Notes under the pieces: model-generated
The model's input: the letters and a program-made list of their open reading frames with translations, nothing else
Database searches by the model: none
Told to the model about the DNA's origin: nothing
Source of the DNA: Enterobacter cancerogenus
GTDB lineage: Bacteria > Pseudomonadota > Gammaproteobacteria > Enterobacterales > Enterobacteriaceae
Assembly (NCBI GenBank): GCA_000773965.1
Contig: JRUP01000026.1
Location: 1-64,000 of the forward strand
Direction: 5' to 3'
Length of the DNA stretch: 64,000 nt
In this document: positions 31,584 through 37,616 of the stretch, one piece after another
How positions within the stretch are numbered: the first letter of the stretch is position 1
Layout of the letters: each line of letters opens with the position of its first letter
Made by a program: the position numbers and the translations under genes

Positions 31584-32141
31584 ATGAAACTCTGGCATGT
31601 TATTAGCGGTGTGACGCTGGCGGCAGCATTGGCTGGCTGTGCCGATCACAGTAAGCCGGTAGCCACCCCAACGTTAGGTTCCGCGGTTGCAGGACAGCAG
31701 GCCGCGATTACGCAGCCAAATGTTAGTGGTTCGGTGTATATTCGCCAGCGCATTGCGTTGCCGCCGGATGCGGTGCTGACCGTTACGCTGTCCGACGCTT
31801 CACTGGCCGATGCACCATCGAAAGTGCTGGCGCAGCATGTGGTGCGCACTGAAGGGAAACAGGCGCCGTTCCAGTTTGTGCTGCCGTTTAACCCGGCCGA
31901 TATTCAGCCGAATGCGCGGATTCTGTTGAGTGCGGCCATCGCTATTGATGGCAAACTGGCGTTCATTACCGATACGGTGAAGCCGGTGATCAATCAGGGC
32001 GGTACCAAAGCGGAACTGCTGTTGGTGCCAGTGACCAATATGGCGATGCAGACCACGCCAGGCGCGGCGACAACGGTGCCGTCAACGTCGCCAACGCAGG
32101 TGGTGCCTTCTGCTTCGGTGCCTGCGCCGACGAGTATGTGA
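31584..32141 (+). CDS. ybaY: YbaY family lipoprotein
   Basis: A 185-residue lipoprotein with lipobox ALAGC (Cys19) and a beta-sandwich domain of the YscW/type III secretion chaperone-like group (GSVYIRQRIALPPDAVLTVTL, FVLPFNPADIQPNARILLSA). A Ser/Thr/Pro-rich tail ends in PSASVPAPTSM. The E. coli homologue has no firmly assigned function. AAGGAG lies 9 bases upstream of the ATG; fourteen upstream in-frame codons were discarded. Confidence 0.9.
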   Translation: MKLWHVISGVTLAAALAGCADHSKPVATPTLGSAVAGQQAAITQPNVSGSVYIRQRIALPPDAVLTVTLSDASLADAPSKVLAQHVVRTEGKQAPFQFVLPFNPADIQPNARILLSAAIAIDGKLAFITDTVKPVINQGGTKAELLLVPVTNMAMQTTPGAATTVPSTSPTQVVPSASVPAPTSM

Positions 32142-32188
32142 TAAAAGCAGGGGCGGGGAGTTTACGCTTAAAAACAGGGCGGGGGAGT

Positions 32189-32297
32189 GTGCGGGTAGGC
32201 AACACTGTTGCGTAAAGTCGCTGTCTCGTCCCTGAACGCTCGGCACACGCCATCCCTGGCGTGTGACGCTTTACTCCACAGTGTTGCCTGCCCGCAC
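32189..32297. repeat. Structured intergenic element: long inverted repeat with nested hairpin
   Basis: A 29-bp left arm (32189-32217) is the imperfect reverse complement of a 29-bp right arm (32269-32297, containing AGTGTTGCCTGCCCGCAC). Between them a perfect 9-bp hairpin, CACACGCCA/TGGCGTGTG, occupies 32244-32265. The layout resembles a REP/BIME-like or small non-autonomous palindromic element. Confidence 0.65.
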
Positions 32298-32429
32298 CTC
32301 AGCATGGGTGTGTTGGGGCGAGTTGTTCCATGGAATTAGCGGACTGCCTCTAATTACTCGTCACTTTCATCTTTGGCGGGGGATGTTTTACTTCACAGGG
32401 TTGCCTGCCCGCACCTCAGCGTGGGTGCG
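32270..32429. repeat. 43-bp direct repeat pair next to the atl stop
   Basis: Copy A (32270-32312) and copy B (32387-32429) share about 39 of 43 bases, including TTGCCTGCCCGCACCTCAGC. Copy A overlaps the right arm of the inverted repeat. Copy B ends one base before the atl stop codon. The ybaY-atl gap of 289 bp holds only these repeats. Confidence 0.7.
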
Positions 32430-32430
32430 C

Positions 32431-32742
32431 TTAGTACTTCCAGCGATACTTATCTAATTCAATCTCACCGGCATCACTGACTTCGATGCCTTCGGCTTCC
32501 AGCGCATCGCGCTGGCGGAAGAGATCATCGCCCTGCAGAGAAATGCGGCCATGGCGATTGATGACGCGGAACCACGGTAATTTGCTGCCCTCGGGTAAGC
32601 GACGTAATACGCCGCCGACTTGTCGGGCTGCGCGCGGTGAACCGGCAAGCAGGGCGATATCGCCGTAGGTGGTGACTTTGCCTTTAGGGATCGCGGCAAT
32701 GATTTGCCAGACGCGCTCGGAGAAATTGCTTGTGTCATTCAT
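32431..32742 (-). CDS. atl: Alkyltransferase-like protein Atl
   Basis: A 103-residue protein of the DNA alkyltransferase-like family, which binds O6-alkylguanine and passes it to nucleotide excision repair without dealkylating. The alkyl-acceptor Cys of Ogt (PCHRV) is Trp57 here, as expected for Atl. The next residue, usually His, is Phe58 (PWFRV). The conserved GGVLRRLPEG and the helix-turn-helix region TTYGDIALLAGSPRAARQVG are intact. Shorter at the N-terminus than the E. coli annotation. Confidence 0.9.
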   Translation of the reverse strand: MNDTSNFSERVWQIIAAIPKGKVTTYGDIALLAGSPRAARQVGGVLRRLPEGSKLPWFRVINRHGRISLQGDDLFRQRDALEAEGIEVSDAGEIELDKYRWKY

Positions 32743-32851
32743 ACACGCACCGGATTCAGCGAATAAATGGCGACTTTAACATGCCGGGAGGGCGAGAATC
32801 AGGGTTTTACTGGCAAGCTGTTCAAGAAAACAACGGTCACCCGGCCTGCGC

Positions 32852-32880
32852 TTGCAATTGCCAGGGGGTTACTTGATAAT
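32852..32880 (+). promoter_or_regulatory. Predicted sigma-70 promoter of ffs
   Basis: TTGCAA (32852-32857) and GATAAT (32875-32880) are spaced by 17 bp. A start near 32887 would give a 5' leader of about 25 nt on the 4.5S RNA precursor, matching the leader that RNase P removes in E. coli. Confidence 0.65.
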
Positions 32881-32911
32881 GCCTGCGCTTTCGAAAGAGA
32901 GCTCATCAATG

Positions 32912-33023
32912 GGGGCCCTGTTGGTTCTCCCGCAACGCTAACTTGTGAACTCGGTCAGGTCCGGAAGGAAGCAGCCGCAGCAGGCGACGCGTGTGCCGGG
33001 ATGTAGCTGGCAGGGCCTCCACC
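32912..33023 (+). ncRNA. ffs: 4.5S signal recognition particle RNA
   Basis: The sequence holds the invariant SRP RNA core GGTCAGGTCCGGAAGGAAGC with its GGAA tetraloop, the CAGGCGACGCG... internal loop strand, and the terminal helix in which GGGGGCCCTG pairs with CAGGGCCTCC. It pairs with Ffh to target membrane proteins to FtsY/SecYEG. Ends are set from the terminal helix and are good to a few bases. It follows atl, as in E. coli. Confidence 0.97.
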
Positions 33024-33143
33024 ATTTCTACTCCCCGAAAAAATCCTCAAGAAATCAGTACACAGCGAAACGCTGGCACTCCTTTGCCTGTGAATCATTC
33101 CCTGAAGGGAAAAGATGGCGTAACGAACAGCGGGTAAAAATAG

Positions 33144-33362
33144 TTAGCGGACAAACTTCCAGACAGAAACCGGTACTTTGTCGTAAAGCTTATTCATCGT
33201 CAGTTCAGCGAGACGATGATCGGCCGCAGAATAAAATACCGCGAGTTCGTTGTCAGATAATTCGTACTTGTTTTTTTCAATCACCCGTTCAAGGGTGTCA
33301 ATTGAGCGACAACGACGCAGTCGCATCAAATAGTCTGTTTTGGTTAAGGCTTGGTTGCTCAT
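33144..33362 (-). CDS. hha: Haemolysin expression-modulating protein Hha
   Basis: A 72-residue Hha/YmoA protein that lacks its own DNA-binding domain and works with H-NS to silence horizontally acquired genes. The sequence ([20 protein letters not shown] ... [20 protein letters not shown]) is nearly identical to E. coli Hha. It is downstream of tomB by 24 bp on the same strand. The 120 bp between ffs and hha hold no other gene. Confidence 0.97.
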   Translation of the reverse strand: MSNQALTKTDYLMRLRRCRSIDTLERVIEKNKYELSDNELAVFYSAADHRLAELTMNKLYDKVPVSVWKFVR

Positions 33363-33386
33363 AAATAAACCGGTCTCACTCTGATG

Positions 33387-33764
33387 CTAAAAGGAATGGC
33401 TGGGTTGTTGGAGAAAAGCGCACTCTTCGGCAAACAGATTAAATAAGCGTCTTGCTGAACGTTGCCACCGTTGAAGATCCTGAGTATTGATTCCATAACT
33501 GCTAAACAGCATAAAGGTATCGTCAAGATATTCATCGATTTGCGTAATCAGCGCTTCATCTTCAACGTGCTTAATTTTGTAATTCATCGTGAAAGACGCG
33601 ATATGCTCAATCAAATCGTTGAGCTGTAAATTGCTTTCCGCAGTAGGGTCATTCACCCAGCCGTGATGGCTGTCAGTCAGTGTCGCCATACTTTCGTCAA
33701 ACAGGTTCTCACACAGGAATTTAAGCTGGGCAATATCATGCCGTTTTGGTGAGTATTCGTCCAT
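33387..33764 (-). CDS. tomB: Hha toxicity modulator TomB
   Basis: A 125-residue protein that acts as partner or antitoxin of Hha and affects biofilm formation. It has the conserved MDEYSPKRHDIAQLKFLCENL start and the WVNDPTAESNLQLNDLIEHIA segment. GGAGGGG sits 7 bases upstream of the ATG at 33764, so the eight upstream in-frame codons are not used. First gene of the tomB-hha operon. Confidence 0.95.
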   Translation of the reverse strand: MDEYSPKRHDIAQLKFLCENLFDESMATLTDSHHGWVNDPTAESNLQLNDLIEHIASFTMNYKIKHVEDEALITQIDEYLDDTFMLFSSYGINTQDLQRWQRSARRLFNLFAEECAFLQQPSHSF

Positions 33765-33910
33765 CTTTTTCCCCTCCAGAGCTTGCACAGTGACCGCAGC
33801 GCGGCGAGATTTGGAAAAGCTATCAGGAAGCGATCACGAATATTAAGAATTCAGCGACTCTTTAAATATAATCCACATTCATTAGCTTTGCTCACCTCGA
33901 TTACCAAATA

Positions 33911-34264
33911 TTACAATTCGTCAGCTGGCGAGGGGCGGGTATTGTCTATCACTGAAAACACCAGTGCGCCCGGTACTATCTGGAACAAAACCTCTTCATG
34001 CTGGGTGGATGTTTCATTTAAATCCAGGCAAGGATTAAATAAATCCCACTTAAAATCGTAAAGCATTTTAAATCGATTGTTATCGTGCGGTTGAATGGAA
34101 ATAATCTTAAAACTGTCGGGAACTAATTGCGCGTTTTGAGAATACCACTGTAAATCACCTGCCAGGGCTTCGGCTATTTTGAGAATATTCCCCTGGATAA
34201 TAGCCTGCAACTTCTCGCAATCGTCCTCATCCACAGCAATATCACAATGAATAATAGACTGCAT
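33911..34264 (-). CDS. Hypothetical protein, unrecognised
   Basis: A 117-residue acidic, soluble-looking protein without signal peptide, membrane helix or motif that I recognise. The start at MQSIIHCDIAVDEDDCE is chosen because GGAAG lies just upstream; in-frame starts at 34300 and 34324 (the latter TTG) lack a ribosome site. Two Cys occur near the N-terminus. The region is visibly more AT-rich than its neighbours, which suggests acquired DNA. It lies between tomB and the zinc ABC operon and is divergent from the latter. Confidence 0.55.
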   Translation of the reverse strand: MQSIIHCDIAVDEDDCEKLQAIIQGNILKIAEALAGDLQWYSQNAQLVPDSFKIISIQPHDNNRFKMLYDFKWDLFNPCLDLNETSTQHEEVLFQIVPGALVFSVIDNTRPSPADEL

Positions 34265-34468
34265 TTCGCTTCCGGTAAAAAAGGAGGATGAATCTATCAT
34301 TGGGGTTCTGGCCAAATATTGCAAGTTAACTCTGTGCAGAATACGTAATCGTTGCGATGGGATTTATCGCTCAATCGATTCAGATCCAGTGATAGCCACA
34401 GAGTAAGCGCCAAATGGTTAACTTTTGAAACACTTTCTCTCGGGTATCGCGCGGGGAAGATCAGGTAC

Positions 34469-34488
34469 TATAATTGTTATGTTATAAC
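34469..34488 (+). promoter_or_regulatory. Promoter -10 and Zur-like operator of the zinc ABC operon
   Basis: TATAAT (34469-34474) is followed at once by GTTATGTTATAAC (34476-34488), which matches the enterobacterial Zur core GTTATANTATAAC with one mismatch. The operator would cover the start of transcription, so zinc-loaded Zur would block expression. A matching box precedes rpmE2 at 37476-37490. Confidence 0.7.
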
Positions 34489-34506
34489 GTTTTTTGGTCT
34501 CCCTCC

Positions 34507-34611
34507 ATGAATCACAGTGGTTTACTCCTCTCACTTAGCGGCCGCCTGCTGGTCGCGCTGCTGCTTATCGCGTTCCTGGCGCTCGCTATCTATTGGGGAA
34601 TGCAGAAATGA
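34507..34611 (+). CDS. Possible 34-residue single-pass membrane peptide
   Basis: The frame encodes MNHSGLLLSLSGRLLVALLL followed by IAFLALAIYWGMQK, one strongly hydrophobic helix with a short polar tail. It begins about 26 nt after the predicted transcription start, and its TGA overlaps the ATG of the downstream ATPase gene (ATGA), which suggests translational coupling. There is no good ribosome site before its ATG, which weakens the call. It could be a small subunit of the transporter, a leader peptide, or not translated. Confidence 0.4.
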   Translation: MNHSGLLLSLSGRLLVALLLIAFLALAIYWGMQK

Positions 34612-35264
34612 TGCATTTCAACCGCTTGCAGGGCGGCTATCAGGGACAAGCGGTGACCCCCATAGTTACCGGAGAACTGGCGGCAGGCAGCATGACGGCA
34701 TTAATCGGTGCGAACGGCACCGGAAAATCCACGCTACTGAAAACCATCGCCGGTCTGTTGCCGCCGATTGCAGGGACTTGCGAATTAAAGATTTCGCCTA
34801 AGGCGCTTGGCTGGTTACCGCAGCGTAGTGAGTTAGAAACCCGTTTCCCGCTTACCGTTTATGAGCTGGTTGCGATGGGATGCTGGCCGCGCTGCGGCTG
34901 GTTTGGTGGCATCAATCGTGCGATGCGACAGGAGATCGATGCCGCACTGGATGCCGTGCAGATGCGTGATTTCGCCGATGCGCAGCCTTCTATGCTTTCC
35001 GGCGGTCAGTTGCAACGTGTGCTGTTTGCGCGCCTGATGCTGCAGCAAAGTAAAGTCTGGCTGCTGGATGAACCCTTTAATGGCATCGATACGCAAACCG
35101 TCACGCTGTTGATGTCAATCCTCGAGCAGCAGCAGCAGGCGGGCACCACCTTATTAGTGGTGTTGCACGATCGCCCACTGGTCGCGCGTTACTTCAAAGA
35201 TGTGTTGTCACTTGATGATGCTGACTCCGCTCAAACTCCACTGCTGCGCAGGGTAGCCTCGTGA
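34608..35264 (+). CDS. Metal ABC transporter ATPase (zinc, AztA/ZnuC-type)
   Basis: A 218-residue ABC ATPase of the metal-uptake (cluster A-I) family. Walker A is GANGTGKST, the signature is LSGGQLQR, and Walker B is VWLLDEPF. The switch His is in VVLHDRPLV. The ATG at 34608 follows GGGGA by 8 bases. It overlaps the permease gene by 4 bp (GTGA). Zinc as substrate is inferred from the Zur-like operator and the nearby zinc-free ribosomal protein genes; manganese cannot be excluded from sequence alone. Confidence 0.85.
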   Translation: MMHFNRLQGGYQGQAVTPIVTGELAAGSMTALIGANGTGKSTLLKTIAGLLPPIAGTCELKISPKALGWLPQRSELETRFPLTVYELVAMGCWPRCGWFGGINRAMRQEIDAALDAVQMRDFADAQPSMLSGGQLQRVLFARLMLQQSKVWLLDEPFNGIDTQTVTLLMSILEQQQQAGTTLLVVLHDRPLVARYFKDVLSLDDADSAQTPLLRRVAS

Positions 35265-36100
35265 CATTGATTCAACCTTTTATCGAATTTGGTTTTATGC
35301 GCCGCGCGTTAGTGGCCTGTGTTGCACTCGCGCTGAGCGCCACGCCGTTGGGTGTGTTCCTGTCACTGCGTCGTATGAGTCTGGTGGGCGATGCGCTCTC
35401 CCACGCGGTGCTGCCTGGCGCGGCGATTGGCTATCTGGTTTCCGGCTTATCGCTGGTGGCGATGGGCATCGGTGGGTTGATTGCAGGTTTAGCCGTTGCG
35501 CTGCTCTCCGGTGCGGTCAGTCGATATACCCCCTTAAAGGAAGACGCCAGTTTCTCTGGCTTCTATCTCGGCTCGCTGGCGCTGGGCGTGACGCTGGTGT
35601 CATTGCGTGGATCGAGCGTCGATCTGCTGCACGTGCTGTTCGGTTCACTGCTGGCCGTCGATAACGCGGCCATCCTGCTGGTGGGCGGCATCGCGGCTTT
35701 CACTTTGCTGATGCTGGCAGTGATTTTCCGTCCGCTGGTGATCGATGCGTTCGACCCGGATTTCCTGCGTGCGCAAGGCAAATGGAGCGCGCCGATCGTC
35801 CACGGCATCTTCCTGATGCTGGTGGTGCTCAATCTGGTGGCGGGTTTTCAGGTGCTCGGCACGTTGATGTCGGTGGGATTGATGATGTTACCGGCGACCA
35901 GCGCGCGTTTCTGGAGTCGCCATCTCGCCTGCATGCTCGGCATCGCCATGGTGCTGGCAATGATTGCGGCGGTGGTGGGCTTGATCCTTTCCTGGCACTT
36001 CTCACTGCCCGCCGGACCGGCAGTGGTGCTGAGTGCGGCCGTACTGTTTTTACTTTCTGTTTTGACAGGACCATGTGGCGGCCTGCTGCGCCGTCGATAA
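35261..36100 (+). CDS. Metal ABC transporter permease (zinc, AztB/ZnuB-type)
   Basis: A 279-residue ABC-3 family permease with about eight hydrophobic segments. The family element LRRMSLVGDALSHAVLPGAAIGY is near the N-terminus, and a coupling-helix region with LVAGFQVLGTLMSVGLMMLPA follows. Translation starts at GTG, overlapping the ATPase stop. The next gene encodes the binding protein 21 bp downstream. Confidence 0.9.
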   Translation: MTLIQPFIEFGFMRRALVACVALALSATPLGVFLSLRRMSLVGDALSHAVLPGAAIGYLVSGLSLVAMGIGGLIAGLAVALLSGAVSRYTPLKEDASFSGFYLGSLALGVTLVSLRGSSVDLLHVLFGSLLAVDNAAILLVGGIAAFTLLMLAVIFRPLVIDAFDPDFLRAQGKWSAPIVHGIFLMLVVLNLVAGFQVLGTLMSVGLMMLPATSARFWSRHLACMLGIAMVLAMIAAVVGLILSWHFSLPAGPAVVLSAAVLFLLSVLTGPCGGLLRRR

Positions 36101-36121
36101 CTATACAATTAGGGGATACGA

Positions 36122-37000
36122 ATGAAGAAGTTACCGTTGAGTCTGGCGATTGGCGCCATGTTGATTAGCCCACTGACCATGGCGAAAACCGTGGATGTGG
36201 TAGCGAGTTTCACCGTGCTGGCGGATATCGTTAAGCAGGTGGGCGGCGATCACGTTAACGTGAAGTCGCTGGTGCAGCCTAACGGCGATCCTCATACCTT
36301 CGAACCGACGCCACAGGATAGCCAGGCATTGGCTAAAGCCAATGTGGTATTTGTGAGTGGTTTGGGGATGGAAGGGTGGATGGATCGCCTGATCAGCGCC
36401 TCCGGTTATAAAGGCACGATTGTGGTCGCCTCCAACGGCGTCAACACACGCAAAATGGAAGAAGACGGCAAAACCGTGACTGACCCACATGCATGGAACA
36501 GCATGCAAAATGGTGTGATCTATGCCACCAACGTAATGAACGCGCTGATTAAGGCCGACCCGGAAGATGCGGCGGATATCCGTAAAAGTGGTGAAAGCTA
36601 TATTCAGCAGCTGCAGAAACTGGATAGCTGGGCGAAAACAGAATTCGCTTCAGTGCCGAAGAGCAAGCGTAAAGTGCTGACCAGCCATGATGCCTTTGGT
36701 TACTTTGGCCAGCGTTACGGTGTGAGTTTCCTTGCGCCAGTCGGTTTCTCCACGGAAGCCGAAGCCAGTGCCAGCGATGTGGCATCGATTATCAAGCAGC
36801 TGAAGGCTGAGCACATCAAGACTTACTTCATGGAGAATCAGACCGATCCGCGTTTGGTGAAACAGATTGCCAGCGAAACCGGCGCACAGCCAGGTGGTGA
36901 ACTCTATCCTGAAGCGTTGTCCGAGGCGAACGGTCCTGCTGCGACCTATGTTGCTGCCTTCAAGCACAACGTCGATATCATGTTGCAGAGCATGAAGTAA
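36122..37000 (+). CDS. Metal ABC transporter periplasmic binding protein (zinc, AztC/ZnuA-type)
   Basis: A 292-residue protein with a signal peptide ending around LTMA|KTVDVV and the two-lobed cluster A-I fold. Three metal-ligand His are in place: His58 (NGDPHTFEP), His123 (TDPHAWNS) and His189 (LTSHDAFGYF). The fourth-ligand region reads GGELYPEALSEANGPAATY, as in AztC-type proteins. The long His-rich loop typical of enterobacterial ZnuA is missing, so this is a second zinc system or a replacement rather than ZnuABC itself. Confidence 0.88.
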   Translation: MKKLPLSLAIGAMLISPLTMAKTVDVVASFTVLADIVKQVGGDHVNVKSLVQPNGDPHTFEPTPQDSQALAKANVVFVSGLGMEGWMDRLISASGYKGTIVVASNGVNTRKMEEDGKTVTDPHAWNSMQNGVIYATNVMNALIKADPEDAADIRKSGESYIQQLQKLDSWAKTEFASVPKSKRKVLTSHDAFGYFGQRYGVSFLAPVGFSTEAEASASDVASIIKQLKAEHIKTYFMENQTDPRLVKQIASETGAQPGGELYPEALSEANGPAATYVAAFKHNVDIMLQSMK

Positions 37001-37026
37001 AAAAAAGGCCGGGGAGCATCCCGGCC
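37001..37026 (-). terminator. Terminator of rpmE2-rpmJ2
   Basis: GGCCGGG (37007-37013) pairs with CCCGGCC (37020-37026). Read on the minus strand the stem is followed by a run of T, so it ends the rpmJ2 message. It abuts the binding-protein stop and may also slow plus-strand readthrough. Confidence 0.75.
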
Positions 37027-37044
37027 AATTATCACGACACTTTC

Positions 37045-37185
37045 CTACCTTTTCTTTTTTCTTCCCTGAACCGCCTTAAAGCGCGGATTTGTTTTGCAGA
37101 TCACGTAAATGCGACCTTTACGACGCACGACTTTGCAATCCTTGTGACGGGTCTTGGCAGACCGTAATGAACTTAAAACCTGCAT
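37045..37185 (-). CDS. rpmJ2: Zinc-free 50S ribosomal protein L36 paralogue
   Basis: A 46-residue protein starting [17 protein letters not shown] and ending [14 protein letters not shown]. It matches E. coli YkgO, the C-minus form of L36 that lacks the zinc ribbon Cys set. Under zinc starvation it replaces zinc-bound L36 and frees zinc. It follows rpmE2 by 14 bp in one operon under a Zur-like box. It is shorter than 60 residues and easy to miss. Confidence 0.95.
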   Translation of the reverse strand: MQVLSSLRSAKTRHKDCKVVRRKGRIYVICKTNPRFKAVQGRKKKR

Positions 37186-37199
37186 GCGTTAACTCCTGA

Positions 37200-37457
37200 T
37201 TAATTGCCGCGCGTCAGGAAGCTGCCGAAACGCTTGTTGAAGCGTGCGGCGCTGCCTTCTTTGGTGAGATCTTTTTGCTTGCCGGTGTAGTGGACGTGGG
37301 ATTTAGACGAGACATCCAGCGTCACGTACGGCAGCACTTCACCTTCGAACTCAATGGTGCGTTCGGTTTTAATGGTGGAACCGATTTTGAAATACTCATC
37401 GACAGAGGTGTCGTGGAACACCACGGGACGGTAATGAGGATGGATATTGGCTTTCAT
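37200..37457 (-). CDS. rpmE2: Zinc-free 50S ribosomal protein L31 type B
   Basis: An 85-residue type B L31 (E. coli YkgM). It contains [20 protein letters not shown] and [14 protein letters not shown] text, and lacks the CxxC zinc ligands of the main L31. It replaces zinc-bound L31 when zinc is scarce. A strong Zur-like operator lies just upstream. Confidence 0.96.
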   Translation of the reverse strand: MKANIHPHYRPVVFHDTSVDEYFKIGSTIKTERTIEFEGEVLPYVTLDVSSKSHVHYTGKQKDLTKEGSAARFNKRFGSFLTRGN

Positions 37458-37475
37458 AACTGCACTCTCATGTAA

Positions 37476-37490
37476 TGTTATAATATAACA
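37476..37490. promoter_or_regulatory. Zur-like operator of rpmE2-rpmJ2
   Basis: TGTTATAATATAACA contains the exact enterobacterial Zur core GTTATANTATAAC. It is centred about 26 bp upstream of the rpmE2 ATG. Confidence 0.8.
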
Positions 37491-37578
37491 ATAGTATGAA
37501 CCTGCTGAGAATTGATTGCAACCGCGATCGCAGTAAGGGTATTGAACGGTCGGGTGAAGGGCGGTGTTCAGGCAATAA

Positions 37579-37602
37579 AAAAGGCCGCTTGCGCGGCCTT
37601 TT
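37579..37602 (-). terminator. Bidirectional terminator downstream of acrB
   Basis: AAAAGGCCGC and GCGGCCTTTT form a 10-bp stem with a short TTGC loop, flanked by A on one side and T on the other. It lies 14 bp after the acrB stop. Confidence 0.8.
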
Positions 37603-37616
37603 CAACAGGTGACAAC

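Noticed and set aside
33800..37500. The zinc module region as an integrated genomic island
   Set aside because: No integrase, tRNA end, attachment repeats or transposase was seen. Insertion is suggested only by comparison with E. coli gene order.
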